Part shown: positions 8,378 to 16,343 of the stretch, in pieces
Numbering within the stretch: position 1 is the first letter of the stretch
Layout of the letters: every line of letters starts with the position of its first letter
IMG/VR virus record: IMGVR_UViG_3300023093_000001
Location: 1-59,490 of that record
Length of the DNA stretch: 59,490 nucleotides
Source of the DNA: a virus
Direction: 5' to 3' (one strand)
Notes under the pieces: model-generated
Seen by the model: only the letters and a program-made list of their open reading frames with translations
The model's database searches: none
Told to the model about the DNA's origin: nothing
Translations under genes and position numbers: made by a program

Positions 8378-9466
8378 CTAGCCCTTTTTGACGGTGCGCT
8401 TTGCCAGGGCGAGGTTGATGATATGGCCGTACGCTCCACCAACAGCCACTACGACCGCTTCCCTGCCAGCTTTAGCTAGAGCGGCATCGTGCTTGTCGTC
8501 CGCCTTCTTGTCGCGGGCGGCTCTAAGAGCGACCTTTGTTGCGGCGGCTCCAGCAGTCCCCTTAGATGACTTATATGCAATTTTAGCGTCTTTGACAGCG
8601 GCCTTATTCTCGCCACTGAACGTACGCTTACGAGCAGCATCGATTGCTGCGGATCGCTCGGCGCTGCCATCTGCGCGAGACTTGCTATTACCCGTTGAAG
8701 TGCGTGCTTTACCAGCGATACCAAGACCATAGTCCATTTGTCGATGGCCCCACTTCATACCCTTCTTGCCGTAATGCTCGAGGAAGTCAGCCTGCTCTTC
8801 ATCGGTCATGTCTGCTCGGTACCCGACGTGCTCGAGGAAGTCTTCCTCAGACAGCATTCCGGACAGATCTACATCTGCCATGCGTTGGCCTTTCTGGGCT
8901 GAATGTGTGAGTGTGTCGGGAGGCAGTGGTTTGTCGCCCATCTTGGTGAAGCCCTTGCTCGGATCGAACGTTAGAGCAAAAATTAGCCGAGATGGAGTGT
9001 CGGCATGTGTCACCGCTTGCGAATCGACCATCTCGGCGTAGTAGTTACCCTTGCCGTCATGTGAAACTTCCGCACTGTAGCGACCAGAAGGTGACGTGCC
9101 GTAAGTCTCTTTGACCGTCTCAGCAAATACCTTATTGGTGAGCTTCTCGTAATCCTTGTAGTACTCTTGGACTTTTGGGTCGCTCTCATCGGAGAAGTCC
9201 TTGATCTTCTTGTACTTCGGATTCGCGTTAAACTTCTCAATGCCGCCATTATTCATCTTGTCTGCGACCTTGTTGTGTACAGCGATATAAGCAGCGGCCC
9301 CGTGCGAGCTTTCCTCCCACTTGGCATCCGCTTTTACCAACTTCTTCTGAGCACCTCGGTCTCCGGCCGCAGCCTTGTCCCGAATAACACCCCACTTCAT
9401 GCCTTTTACACCGGACTGTTCGAGGAATTGATCCTCGGTCATCATTCCGGTCAGAATGTCTGTCAC
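8378..9466 (-). CDS. KGMKWG-motif virion protein, two fused modules
   Basis: This 362-residue protein holds two copies of the module E-x-x-FLE-x-x-G-x-KGMKWG. The first is at the N-terminus (FLEQSGVKGMKWG); the second begins in frame at the ATG at 8881 (MADVDLSGMLSEEDFLEH, then FLEHYGKKGMKWGHR), with AAAGG upstream. The C-terminal 100 residues are Ala/Lys-rich with a small hydrophobic stretch. Proteins with this motif lie beside portals in many phages of Gram-positive hosts, but their function is unclear. I chose GTG at 9466 because it overlaps the terminase stop as GTGA and has GGAGG upstream; 9493 is the longer option. Confidence 0.7.
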   Translation of the reverse strand: MTDILTGMMTEDQFLEQSGVKGMKWGVIRDKAAAGDRGAQKKLVKADAKWEESSHGAAAYIAVHNKVADKMNNGGIEKFNANPKYKKIKDFSDESDPKVQEYYKDYEKLTNKVFAETVKETYGTSPSGRYSAEVSHDGKGNYYAEMVDSQAVTHADTPSRLIFALTFDPSKGFTKMGDKPLPPDTLTHSAQKGQRMADVDLSGMLSEEDFLEHVGYRADMTDEEQADFLEHYGKKGMKWGHRQMDYGLGIAGKARTSTGNSKSRADGSAERSAAIDAARKRTFSGENKAAVKDAKIAYKSSKGTAGAAATKVALRAARDKKADDKHDAALAKAGREAVVVAVGGAYGHIINLALAKRTVKKG

Positions 9467-11208
9467 TCGAACGCCTCCTTGTTTAAGTTCCATGCGATAT
9501 AGGCGTCCATCATGGCTGCCACGTTGTCGATCTTGGCTTCCTGACGCTTCTTGAAGAGCTTTCGGTTACCGTTAGTGTCTTCTAGAACGATACAGTTACC
9601 CATAGCAAACTTCATGAGTTCCTGATCGAATATGAGAGCGCGCTCCTCGCTGAACTTCTTGAGCTCACCTAGCGGAACTGACTCCGACTTAACGCCCTGG
9701 ATGACCTTCTCGATGCCGTAGTCTCCATTCTCACGGATGTACCGTTCGACGAAGGTTCGGGCATTGTAGGGGTCATAACCAAAGGCACGAACATCGAAGC
9801 GAGACCGCTGGATGTAATCATCCAGGTCATCGTAGACCTCCATCATGTCAAGGGTTGTACCCTCGAGGACGTGAAGCGATCCTTCTTTGATGAACTCCTC
9901 ATACTTCTGTCGCATAGCCGGAGCCAGCTTCATCTGTGTAAGGGATGAGATGTAACTTCGAGTCTTGATCCCAAAGCCGCCACCAGGTAGCGGGAAGAGG
10001 AAGGTGAACGCACAGAAGTCATCACCCTGTGAAAGGTCGGCACCCATAGCGCAAGGCATCTGCCAGAACTCGGATCGACGATGCAGCAGAGTCTCATCGT
10101 AAGAGAAGAAGTAAGTAAACCCTTCCATTGGGATTCCGAATCTCTTTGCCATGATGTCGTTGACCGAAGAGGGCACGTTAGCCATACGCTCAACGTCGCG
10201 AGCATAAGTATCGTAGGTCACAGTAAGGTCCATGTTAGGCTGAGCCTTACGCCACATCTCAGGGTTAGTAACTTCCTTGGCGCTATCGAGCTTGTAGTGC
10301 CAGATGGAAGTGTGAGGATCGTAGTACTCGCCCTTGAGGATCTTGGCAAGTTCTATTTTGATCGTGTCGCCTGCGCCGTTACGAACTGTACCCTCGGATG
10401 ACATGGCTACAATAATGTAGTCGTCGATCTTTGATGCGCCCTGCTCTATAGCACCAACAACGTCCTCTCGGACATCGCCAGACAGCCACTCGTCGATGGT
10501 GTTGATCTTGGTACGTAGACCCTGAAGCTTGTCGATGCGCATTGGGCGCACTTCTAACAGAGAGTTCGTAAGGAAATTCTCGATGCCCTTCTTAGTGGCA
10601 ACAAGTTTCTGTCGATCCGCTCGGTTACCCGTGGTGTTCTGAAGTGACCCCATTGTAAGGAACCTGAAGTACGGTCCCTTGGCCCGGGCAATAGCAGTAC
10701 GGAAAGGTGCCATGACCTCTTCGGCTTGTTTCATCGTCGGGGCGGTTGTGATCTGGTGTGTGGTCGAGGTATCGACGTTGAGGAAGTAAGCCTGAATGAA
10801 TTCGGCGTACATCGACTTAGCTGCGCCTCGAGCAACGATCAAGTACTGCTTGTTTCGAAGCCGCATCTTGATCATCTTACGGACGTAGTGCCCGCCGTGG
10901 TTGTCTGGGCTGGGCACGTAGACCGTGCGCTCAACAAACCAGAACCATGCAAGAAGATCTTCAGCCCACAGCTTGAATGAGTCGAGCATGTTGACGTCGG
11001 AACCATCTACGAGGGTTAGCTCGTTTTCGCAGTACTTGATGAAGCCGTCGATTGCTTTACTGTCGTAGTAGTAAAGAGGATTGGCGATGAGCCCATCGAT
11101 GAGGTTCATCTGCTGTTCGACTTCCTGGTTAATAGGAATGTCTCCGCGGATGACGGCATCACGGAACGCCGCGTAGTACTTCGGCGTAGCCGTATTGGAC
11201 AGACTCAT
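9463..11208 (-). CDS. Terminase large subunit
   Basis: This 581-residue protein has a packaging ATPase region with LIVARGAAKSMYAEF (a Walker A-like loop), a downstream TKINTIDEWLSGD block (Walker B-like IDEW), and a C-terminal nuclease-type region with MGADLSQGDDFCA and later acidic residues. It cuts the concatemer and pumps DNA through the portal. I chose the ATG at 11208, six bases after AAGGGGG, over a TTG two codons upstream. Its stop overlaps the next start. Confidence 0.9.
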   Translation of the reverse strand: MSLSNTATPKYYAAFRDAVIRGDIPINQEVEQQMNLIDGLIANPLYYYDSKAIDGFIKYCENELTLVDGSDVNMLDSFKLWAEDLLAWFWFVERTVYVPSPDNHGGHYVRKMIKMRLRNKQYLIVARGAAKSMYAEFIQAYFLNVDTSTTHQITTAPTMKQAEEVMAPFRTAIARAKGPYFRFLTMGSLQNTTGNRADRQKLVATKKGIENFLTNSLLEVRPMRIDKLQGLRTKINTIDEWLSGDVREDVVGAIEQGASKIDDYIIVAMSSEGTVRNGAGDTIKIELAKILKGEYYDPHTSIWHYKLDSAKEVTNPEMWRKAQPNMDLTVTYDTYARDVERMANVPSSVNDIMAKRFGIPMEGFTYFFSYDETLLHRRSEFWQMPCAMGADLSQGDDFCAFTFLFPLPGGGFGIKTRSYISSLTQMKLAPAMRQKYEEFIKEGSLHVLEGTTLDMMEVYDDLDDYIQRSRFDVRAFGYDPYNARTFVERYIRENGDYGIEKVIQGVKSESVPLGELKKFSEERALIFDQELMKFAMGNCIVLEDTNGNRKLFKKRQEAKIDNVAAMMDAYIAWNLNKEAFE

Positions 11209-11226
11209 CGTCAACCCCCTTTCTTG

Positions 11227-11634
11227 TTACAGGCCCTTGAGCAGCTTAGCTACTGCAAGAGCTCCTTCTTTTGCGGTTGGAGACTTGGCGATGGCGACAG
11301 CACCCGCGCCTAGGGAAATGACGGTGCCCGCGGTCTTTAGAACCTTGAGCGTCTTCTCCGTTGTCTCCGCGCCCTTCTTGAACTTGCTCGGGTTTGCCTT
11401 CTTGTACTCTGAGAGGAGCTGGTTTCGCTTGTTCAGCTTGGCCAGATCATCATTGCTCAGATTGTCGACGCCGTTCTTCTTGATACGGGTCTTGATCTTG
11501 TTATACCGAGCAGCATCAGCTGAAGTGTGAGCAGGATTTGAGGATGCTTTACGCACGCCCCACTTCATACCCTTTCTGCCGAAGTGTTCGAAGAAGTCGC
11601 CTTCCGAATACATGTCGGTGAGTAGATCTGTCAT
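11227..11634 (-). CDS. KGMKWG-motif virion-associated protein
   Basis: This 135-residue protein has an N-terminus (MTDLLTDMYSEGDFFEHFGR, then KGMKWGVR) that is nearly the same as the start of the 8378-9466 protein, so the two share a duplicated module. The middle is helical and charged. The C-terminus has a hydrophobic segment (VISLGAGAVAIA) that may be membrane-active. GGAGGCG precedes the ATG. It lies directly upstream of the large terminase. Function unknown. Confidence 0.65.
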   Translation of the reverse strand: MTDLLTDMYSEGDFFEHFGRKGMKWGVRKASSNPAHTSADAARYNKIKTRIKKNGVDNLSNDDLAKLNKRNQLLSEYKKANPSKFKKGAETTEKTLKVLKTAGTVISLGAGAVAIAKSPTAKEGALAVAKLLKGL

Positions 11635-11646
11635 TACGCCTCCTTC

Positions 11647-12216
11647 CTATGCTGCGATCATTAAGTCAACGCCGTACCATGCGCTGCTAGTTCCAGTGTC
11701 GCCCCCACCATTCAAACTTGGATTTCCGTAGTTATACCGAGACCCTGGAACCGATGTTTGCAGTGGCGAAACGGTCTTAGCCGTTGCTAGCGCATTAGCT
11801 ACAGCGGAGTAACTAACATTATTCAACGAATCTCCACTGACAGGCCGAATGAAAATAGCCGCCGCAACGGCTGCCCCATTTACCATGTTGTACGGCGTTG
11901 CAAACAGTAACTCGTTGAACCCAGACACAGCAGGAGTATCTATACCTTGCGCTAGAACAGAGGCACCTGTTGCTCCAGCGAATAAGAAGGATGTAAGAGT
12001 TTGTCCAACTCCTTCTGGTGGCATCCAGAAACGAATCCCTTTAGCCACAACACCCGCCGAGGTTGCTGATAGTAGAGTTGCGAGTATTAGTCCGCCTGGC
12101 TGGGTTGGGTCGGTATTAGTTCCAGATGGCGTTAGCCCTGCATTCGATGGAAAATATGCAGTACCAGCGCTCCTACGCTTAGCTGAAAGGCCTCGCGCGC
12201 GCAACGCCATACTCAT
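11647..12216 (-). CDS. Putative fibre/decoration protein with DUF4082-like beta domain
   Basis: This 189-residue protein has a basic N-terminus, then a beta-rich domain with GIRFWMPPEGVGQTLTSFLF, which resembles the DUF4082 jelly-roll-like domain found in surface proteins. The start ATG overlaps the previous stop (ATGA). It forms a cluster with 12213-12593 and 12603-13223, all fibre-like, placed before the terminase. It may be a head fibre or decoration protein. The assignment is by family resemblance only. Confidence 0.55.
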   Translation of the reverse strand: MSMALRARGLSAKRRSAGTAYFPSNAGLTPSGTNTDPTQPGGLILATLLSATSAGVVAKGIRFWMPPEGVGQTLTSFLFAGATGASVLAQGIDTPAVSGFNELLFATPYNMVNGAAVAAAIFIRPVSGDSLNNVSYSAVANALATAKTVSPLQTSVPGSRYNYGNPSLNGGGDTGTSSAWYGVDLMIAA

Positions 12217-12593
12217 GCCAGATCGCCAACCACTAGCCAGACGTTTGTCGCTTGCTTCCGAATTGACACGGCCGAGTACTGAGCACGTGTCTTAAGAAGG
12301 CTCCCAGCACTGCGAAGTGTAGTCCCTGTGCCAGCCACGATTGTTACCTGACCAGCACCCATCTGAGCAATCTCAATAACCGTCCCAATAGGGAAAGCAA
12401 CCGAAGAGTTCTGAGGGATAGTGACAGATATAGCGCCCGCGTTAGTGCATTCAATCGCCTTGCTCTGGTCGGCTAGGACGGGCGTGTAAGCTGTTCCAGT
12501 CTGAGCGTTAACCGCAACATACCGTGGCGCTTTACCATTAATTGCAGCTGCAACGGCAGCAAAGCCGAGGGCAACCTGATCTTTAAACGCCAC
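12213..12593 (-). CDS. Putative head-fibre-like protein
   Basis: This 126-residue protein starts MAFKDQVALGFAAVAAAING, like its upstream neighbour (MTFKDQVQDLAVRIG). It ends in a beta domain with IECTNAGAISVTIPQNSS, FPIGTVIEIAQMGAG and VWLVVGDL, a pattern often found in phage fibres and spikes. The GTG start has AGGAGGGA upstream. The shared (T/A)FKDQV start suggests that both proteins attach to the same virion site. Confidence 0.55.
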   Translation of the reverse strand: MAFKDQVALGFAAVAAAINGKAPRYVAVNAQTGTAYTPVLADQSKAIECTNAGAISVTIPQNSSVAFPIGTVIEIAQMGAGQVTIVAGTGTTLRSAGSLLKTRAQYSAVSIRKQATNVWLVVGDLA

Positions 12594-12602
12594 TTATCCC
12601 TC

Positions 12603-13223
12603 CTAAACCAGAGCTGCGTTGAACGCGGTAACGAAATCGGCTGCGGGATCGCCGAGCTGGACCAGAGAAACGGAGCCCATGTTGCTGTTGGCCTGAGCTT
12701 TCTGGGTGGTATCGAGCGTCTGTGCTGCATCATAGCGAACACGGAACCCAACAGCAGTGGTGAGAGCTGCAGCTGCAGTTTCATCGTCGGCCATCGCAGC
12801 TTCGAGTTCGGCAAAGGTATCGAGAGATGCTGATGCACCGCCAATAAGATCACTCTTTACAGCAGCACTTGCGGCCGCGATTGCTGCGTTGATCTTGTTA
12901 GCGGAATATGTCGTCCCAGTGGCTGTAGTTGCCGAGCCATCCGCGATAAGCGCTGCAGCAGCTGCACTAGCGGCCGCGTTAGCGACAGCCGTCGACTTTG
13001 TGGATGAATATACGCTCGTTCCTGAAGCGGTGGCATCGTTGATGACTGCACCTGCGCCAGAAAGCGAAGCCTTGACCTCGTTTATTGCTGCGACGATAGT
13101 CGACTTGTCAGTGGTCGTAAGCGATGCTTTAGACCCTACAAGGTTGGCAATTTCAGTACGAATGGTCTTGAACTCTGTACCGATACGAACGGCAAGGTCC
13201 TGCACCTGATCTTTAAATGTCAT
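12603..13223 (-). CDS. Putative fibre protein, Ala-rich repeats
   Basis: This 206-residue protein starts MTFKDQVQDLAVRIGTEFKT. It continues with an Ala/Ser/Thr-rich body (AAASAAAAALIADGSATTATG) and an AELEAAMADDETAAAAL helix, typical of trimeric phage fibre stalks. The ATG overlaps the end of the small gene upstream by position only (3 bp gap). Its shared N-terminus with 12213-12593 suggests a common anchoring segment. Receptor or capsid binding is not shown by sequence. Confidence 0.55.
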   Translation of the reverse strand: MTFKDQVQDLAVRIGTEFKTIRTEIANLVGSKASLTTTDKSTIVAAINEVKASLSGAGAVINDATASGTSVYSSTKSTAVANAAASAAAAALIADGSATTATGTTYSANKINAAIAAASAAVKSDLIGGASASLDTFAELEAAMADDETAAAALTTAVGFRVRYDAAQTLDTTQKAQANSNMGSVSLVQLGDPAADFVTAFNAALV

Positions 13224-13225
13224 AA

Positions 13226-13390
13226 TTATGCCATTCCGTTCTCGAAGTAGAGGCCTAGTGCCATATCGTCATCATAGGCCGGGTGGGGTGTTTCATCGAC
13301 GATATGTGCCTGTAGCGCAGCGGCAGATGATCCACCACCATCCTCATCAGGTCCTAATTCGCCCAAATAACCAATTAGTTCCTTACCCAT
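13226..13390 (-). CDS. Small conserved phage protein, 54 residues
   Basis: This short acidic ORF is read from the ATG at 13390 just after the stop of 13395-13904. It ends with HPAYDDDMALGLYFENGMA, a pattern I have seen in small proteins beside head-tail genes of related phages. No ribosome binding site is strong, so translation is probably coupled. Function unknown. Confidence 0.55.
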   Translation of the reverse strand: MGKELIGYLGELGPDEDGGGSSAAALQAHIVDETPHPAYDDDMALGLYFENGMA

Positions 13391-13394
13391 TTGA

Positions 13395-13904
13395 TCACAC
13401 CGTCTTTCGGAAGATCTCGCCAGTTATGAAGTTGATGCCGACTGAGTCGACAGGAGCTTCTGGCGGGAAATCGGCAAGGCCCGTAAGATCCCAAACAGAA
13501 GCTCGGCCCTGAACAGGACCTGGGATTTCAGGTGTTCCTGGGTACAGAATCGAGAAGTCGTCGGCCACATTGAGGCGCCAAATAAGCTCATCAATCTGCT
13601 TCTGTACGGCTTCCAATCCAAATGAAGAAACAGGAGGATCGAAAAGCATTCGAACACGAAGGTATATGTAGGTCTTTACATCGTTGATCTCCATTTTGTT
13701 CCCAATGAACTGGAACCATGAAGCGTTCTCATCCTCGATCATAAAGCCTTCGACGGGGCCAACTCCGGCCTGGTATAGCGTGGAGAAGGCGGAGTTAATG
13801 TGCGTTGTGATGTCCAAATCGAACGCAGTGAACTCTCGATCAAATCCGAGTAGCTTCTTTGTAGACTGAAGAATACTGTCTTTGACAGCGATTGTTTCCG
13901 GCAT
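13395..13904 (-). CDS. Head-tail connector-like protein
   Basis: This 169-residue protein has TAFDLDITTHINSAFSTLYQAGVGP, TYIYLRVRMLFDPP and LIWRLNVADDF, a set found in small connector-type proteins of actinobacterial and streptococcal phages. GGAGGCGGAG precedes the ATG. Its position upstream of the fibre genes and far from the other connectors is less usual. The connector role is a family-level guess. Confidence 0.55.
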   Translation of the reverse strand: MPETIAVKDSILQSTKKLLGFDREFTAFDLDITTHINSAFSTLYQAGVGPVEGFMIEDENASWFQFIGNKMEINDVKTYIYLRVRMLFDPPVSSFGLEAVQKQIDELIWRLNVADDFSILYPGTPEIPGPVQGRASVWDLTGLADFPPEAPVDSVGINFITGEIFRKTV

Positions 13905-13928
13905 TAACTCCGCCTCCTTAGTGCTTGA

Positions 13929-14009
13929 TTACTGGCAGGACTCGCATTGCAAGTCATCCATGGGGTCGACTGGGATGCTGTAGCCACCGATGTTGTCTTC
14001 GGGCCCCAT
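13929..14009 (-). CDS. Micro-protein, 26 residues, CxxC end
   Basis: A 26-codon ORF starts at an ATG that overlaps the stop of 14009-14473 (TAATG). It ends with YSIPVDPMDDLQCESCQ. The C-x-x-C tail and the coupled start argue that it is translated. I recall very similar micro-proteins in other actinophages, but this could not be checked here. Confidence 0.45.
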   Translation of the reverse strand: MGPEDNIGGYSIPVDPMDDLQCESCQ

Positions 14010-14473
14010 TAGCGGTTTGCCTCCTCGAGGTACACGGCGAACGCTTCCCAGTCTGCCTCTGTGAGGACTGCGTTGGAATCATCAGTCGAATGATTGACAT
14101 ATTCCTTGATCGCGAGGCAGAGGTCCTTGCTCAGACCGGCGCCGGGCTTGAATCCAACCACTTCCTGGATTGCAGCCACGGAAAGGTCGCCCCATTTGCC
14201 GTTTCGGCGAGCGGAGTAGTAGCCACTTGCAGTCAGCTCTTCCTGAATACGCAGCTGAACGCTCGAAGCAGGAGGTGCGAAGGACCAATCGTCACCGCTA
14301 AGCGGGAACGTGATCGACGTCTGGGGTGCGTCCGCGGGAATCTCCACCGGAGGAACAACCTCGGGCGAACCCGGGACGTTGAGCGACGAAAATGTGGGAA
14401 GCTCCTCAACGGGAGGAGTCGGATCGGCCTGAACTGGAGCCGAGTCAAGCGCTTCGTCTGGTTCATACTGCAT
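14009..14473 (-). CDS. Protein with peptidoglycan-binding-like C-terminal domain
   Basis: This 154-residue protein has a Pro/Glu-rich, probably disordered first half. The second half reads VQLRIQEELTASGYYSARRNGKWGDLSVAAIQ, which resembles the short helical peptidoglycan-binding repeat that also occurs in the endolysin at 16344-17363. It may tether a virion component to the wall. Stop and next start overlap. Confidence 0.45.
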   Translation of the reverse strand: MQYEPDEALDSAPVQADPTPPVEELPTFSSLNVPGSPEVVPPVEIPADAPQTSITFPLSGDDWSFAPPASSVQLRIQEELTASGYYSARRNGKWGDLSVAAIQEVVGFKPGAGLSKDLCLAIKEYVNHSTDDSNAVLTEADWEAFAVYLEEANR

Positions 14474-14483
14474 TATTGTCTCC

Positions 14484-14900
14484 TTAGCGACGCCAGGGAA
14501 GAGTATCCCCGGGAGTCCGTTCGACTAAGACGCTAGGAGCTCTCTTTCCTGCGCCAAAGTGGATTGCATTATGCGTCGTGTGTGTTACTGTGATCATGAA
14601 CTCCGGATCCAGAATAACCGGGTCGCCATCAGCAACCTGATCTCTGCTCATGGGGTTCATGTGGTGTACGATGATCTTGTCGAAGATCTCATAGCCCTCC
14701 ACCCCCAAATCACAACCCATATCACGGGCAATAACCTGTTGGCGTGTGTGCTTCCACTCGGTTGAGCGGTAGAAATCTTGATTCATCCATCGTTCACCAC
14801 CGAACGTACGATCACCTAGCTTGCTGTAAAGCGAGAGGTACTCGAACCGCTCTTCAAACGTAAACAATCTAGACAGCTTTGTGTAATTAAGCTCAGTCAT
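14484..14900 (-). CDS. HNH endonuclease
   Basis: This 138-residue protein has an HNH fold pattern: RQQVIARDMGCDLG, then IIVHHMNPMS (HH), then HTTHNAIHFG (the N and final H). HNH nucleases near small and large terminase genes often assist DNA packaging. The overlap with 14893-15225 places it in the packaging operon. A mobile homing role is possible but less likely in this place. Confidence 0.75.
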   Translation of the reverse strand: MTELNYTKLSRLFTFEERFEYLSLYSKLGDRTFGGERWMNQDFYRSTEWKHTRQQVIARDMGCDLGVEGYEIFDKIIVHHMNPMSRDQVADGDPVILDPEFMITVTHTTHNAIHFGAGKRAPSVLVERTPGDTLPWRR

Positions 14901-15225
14901 CTACGCTACCGCCCTTGTACTCGGTTACAACATTAATGACTTGAGCGTAAAGCTCTCTAACATCCTCGCTGGCTGCAATTTGGTCAGTGCGTGCCTTGAG
15001 TAGAAGGTTCTCTTGCTCAAGTTTAGCTAGTTCCAAACCGGCTTGAACAGTTCCTTGCTTAAGGAAATGCGTAAGGAGTTGCGAGGTGGCTTTACCGGAG
15101 GAGATCATTTGCTCTGCTGCATCGTACGACATAGCTATCAGCTGATTGTTACGCTGCTCAGGAGTTCTTGCTGGGGCCCTCTTCTTAGAGGAGTCATCTC
15201 CCGGATTTGCCTGTCGTGCTATCAC
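14893..15225 (-). CDS. Putative terminase small subunit-like protein
   Basis: This 110-residue protein has KKRAPARTPEQRNNQLI, a helical core (AYDAAEQ-type) with SGKATSQLLTHFLKQGT and a long KLEQENLLLKARTDQI helix. This layout is common in the small protein next to phage terminase/HNH genes. GTG start with AGGAGGTG 8 bases upstream. DNA-recognition function is inferred from position. Confidence 0.55.
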   Translation of the reverse strand: MIARQANPGDDSSKKRAPARTPEQRNNQLIAMSYDAAEQMISSGKATSQLLTHFLKQGTVQAGLELAKLEQENLLLKARTDQIAASEDVRELYAQVINVVTEYKGGSVDD

Positions 15226-15243
15226 AGAGTCATCACCTCCTAG

Positions 15244-15627
15244 TTAATTTACATGTGGTCTGTGTGTCCTAATCCACTCGATCGGAATTGTTTCTTCTAT
15301 CTCAACGATGTCGGAAGGGCTTAGATCGGGCGCCTTAGCGTCTTTAGGCCACTGCTGTGAAATGGCTCGAAGAATTCTTGAGATAGCCCCTGTTCTTCGC
15401 TTTTCTCTGTCTTCTAGCGAAGCTATCTTTGTATCTTGCTCGTCGAGACGAGTCCAAGCAGATTGTAATTGCTCAGTGACTCGTGCGTCGATTCTTGCGT
15501 CCAATGCAGTCTTAGCATTGGTTGCTGCGTTCTTGTTTTCGCCTCTACTTTTAAGTAGGACCGCTATAACGGATCCGATGGTCGCAAGCGCACCGAGAAT
15601 TCCGATTACTACCCCCCATGCGTCCAT
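15244..15627 (-). CDS. Membrane-anchored coiled-coil protein
   Basis: This 127-residue protein begins MDAWGVVIGILGALATIGSV, a single N-terminal transmembrane segment. A coiled coil follows (about residues 30-80: ARIDARVTEQLQSAW...LDEQDTKIASLEDREKRR), then an acidic tail. The start overlaps the previous stop (TGATG). It lies two genes after the endolysin, so a lysis role (holin- or spanin-like) is possible but unproven. Confidence 0.6.
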   Translation of the reverse strand: MDAWGVVIGILGALATIGSVIAVLLKSRGENKNAATNAKTALDARIDARVTEQLQSAWTRLDEQDTKIASLEDREKRRTGAISRILRAISQQWPKDAKAPDLSPSDIVEIEETIPIEWIRTHRPHVN

Positions 15628-16118
15628 CAGTCCTCTTCTCTTAACGCTGCAATTCTTGCCGCTTCGATTCTTGCTGCTACTCTTCTGTCTTGCCATTCGG
15701 AACCAAGGAGACTAAGCCTCCAAACAATTGGACATAAGGCAACTGCGGCTACCAGTACCACAAAACCTCTAGAATCCTCACCGACTGCGGTTAGAATAAA
15801 GAGCGCGATGAAGTAACCAACCATCAATCCGAATAGAACTGACTTACCGAAGATCTCGAGCCTCCATTGACTTGGAAAGGCCACACCAATAAAGCAGATA
15901 GCTGCTATGGCCGAAAGCGTGTACGAGAATCCATCCACGAAAGCGTCGGGAAAGAATTCGCTAATCGCAGGGACCCCGAACCTTGCTCCGGAAAACCCAG
16001 CTATGAAGAACAGAGCGTCAATCACTGGATACATGATTCTTTTGAGATTCCGATACTTCCATTCGGCTGGCGGAATTGCACCAGGTGCCCAAATGGAAGC
16101 TAGAAGCAGCTTATGCAT
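15627..16118 (-). CDS. Multi-pass membrane protein near the endolysin
   Basis: This 163-residue protein has about four hydrophobic segments, including FFIAGFSGARFGVPAI, YTLSAIAAICFIGVAF, VLFGLMVGYFIALFILTAV and GFVVLVAAVALCPIVW, and ends in a charged Arg/Ala/Glu helix. It lies one gap after the endolysin and is a candidate holin, competing with 49096-49494. Confidence 0.55.
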   Translation of the reverse strand: MHKLLLASIWAPGAIPPAEWKYRNLKRIMYPVIDALFFIAGFSGARFGVPAISEFFPDAFVDGFSYTLSAIAAICFIGVAFPSQWRLEIFGKSVLFGLMVGYFIALFILTAVGEDSRGFVVLVAAVALCPIVWRLSLLGSEWQDRRVAARIEAARIAALREED

Positions 16119-16343
16119 GGCCTCGCCTTTCTTAAAATTTTGATTCCATCAAGAGGGACTCTCAAGGAAGATGCTTCGCTGCGCGCCGGCACCTGTCGAA
16201 AGGAGAATGGGCTGATGACACCCGTTTTGTTCGCCTTGAGAATCCCACTTGATGTAACCAGGTAGGCAAAAATTGAAAGCTGTGTAATCGCAAGTTTTGT
16301 GTGAGCCCCAATCCCCGCAAGAGACGAGGCCCACACAAAATAC
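16119..16343 (-). other. Short gap between the endolysin and the membrane gene, uncertain ORFs
   Basis: Two overlapping minus-strand frames are open here. One is a 61-codon Cys-containing frame at 16149-16334; the other is a 78-codon frame reaching 16100. Neither has a clear ribosome binding site and their GTG starts are weak. I cannot decide whether either is translated. Confidence 0.3.
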
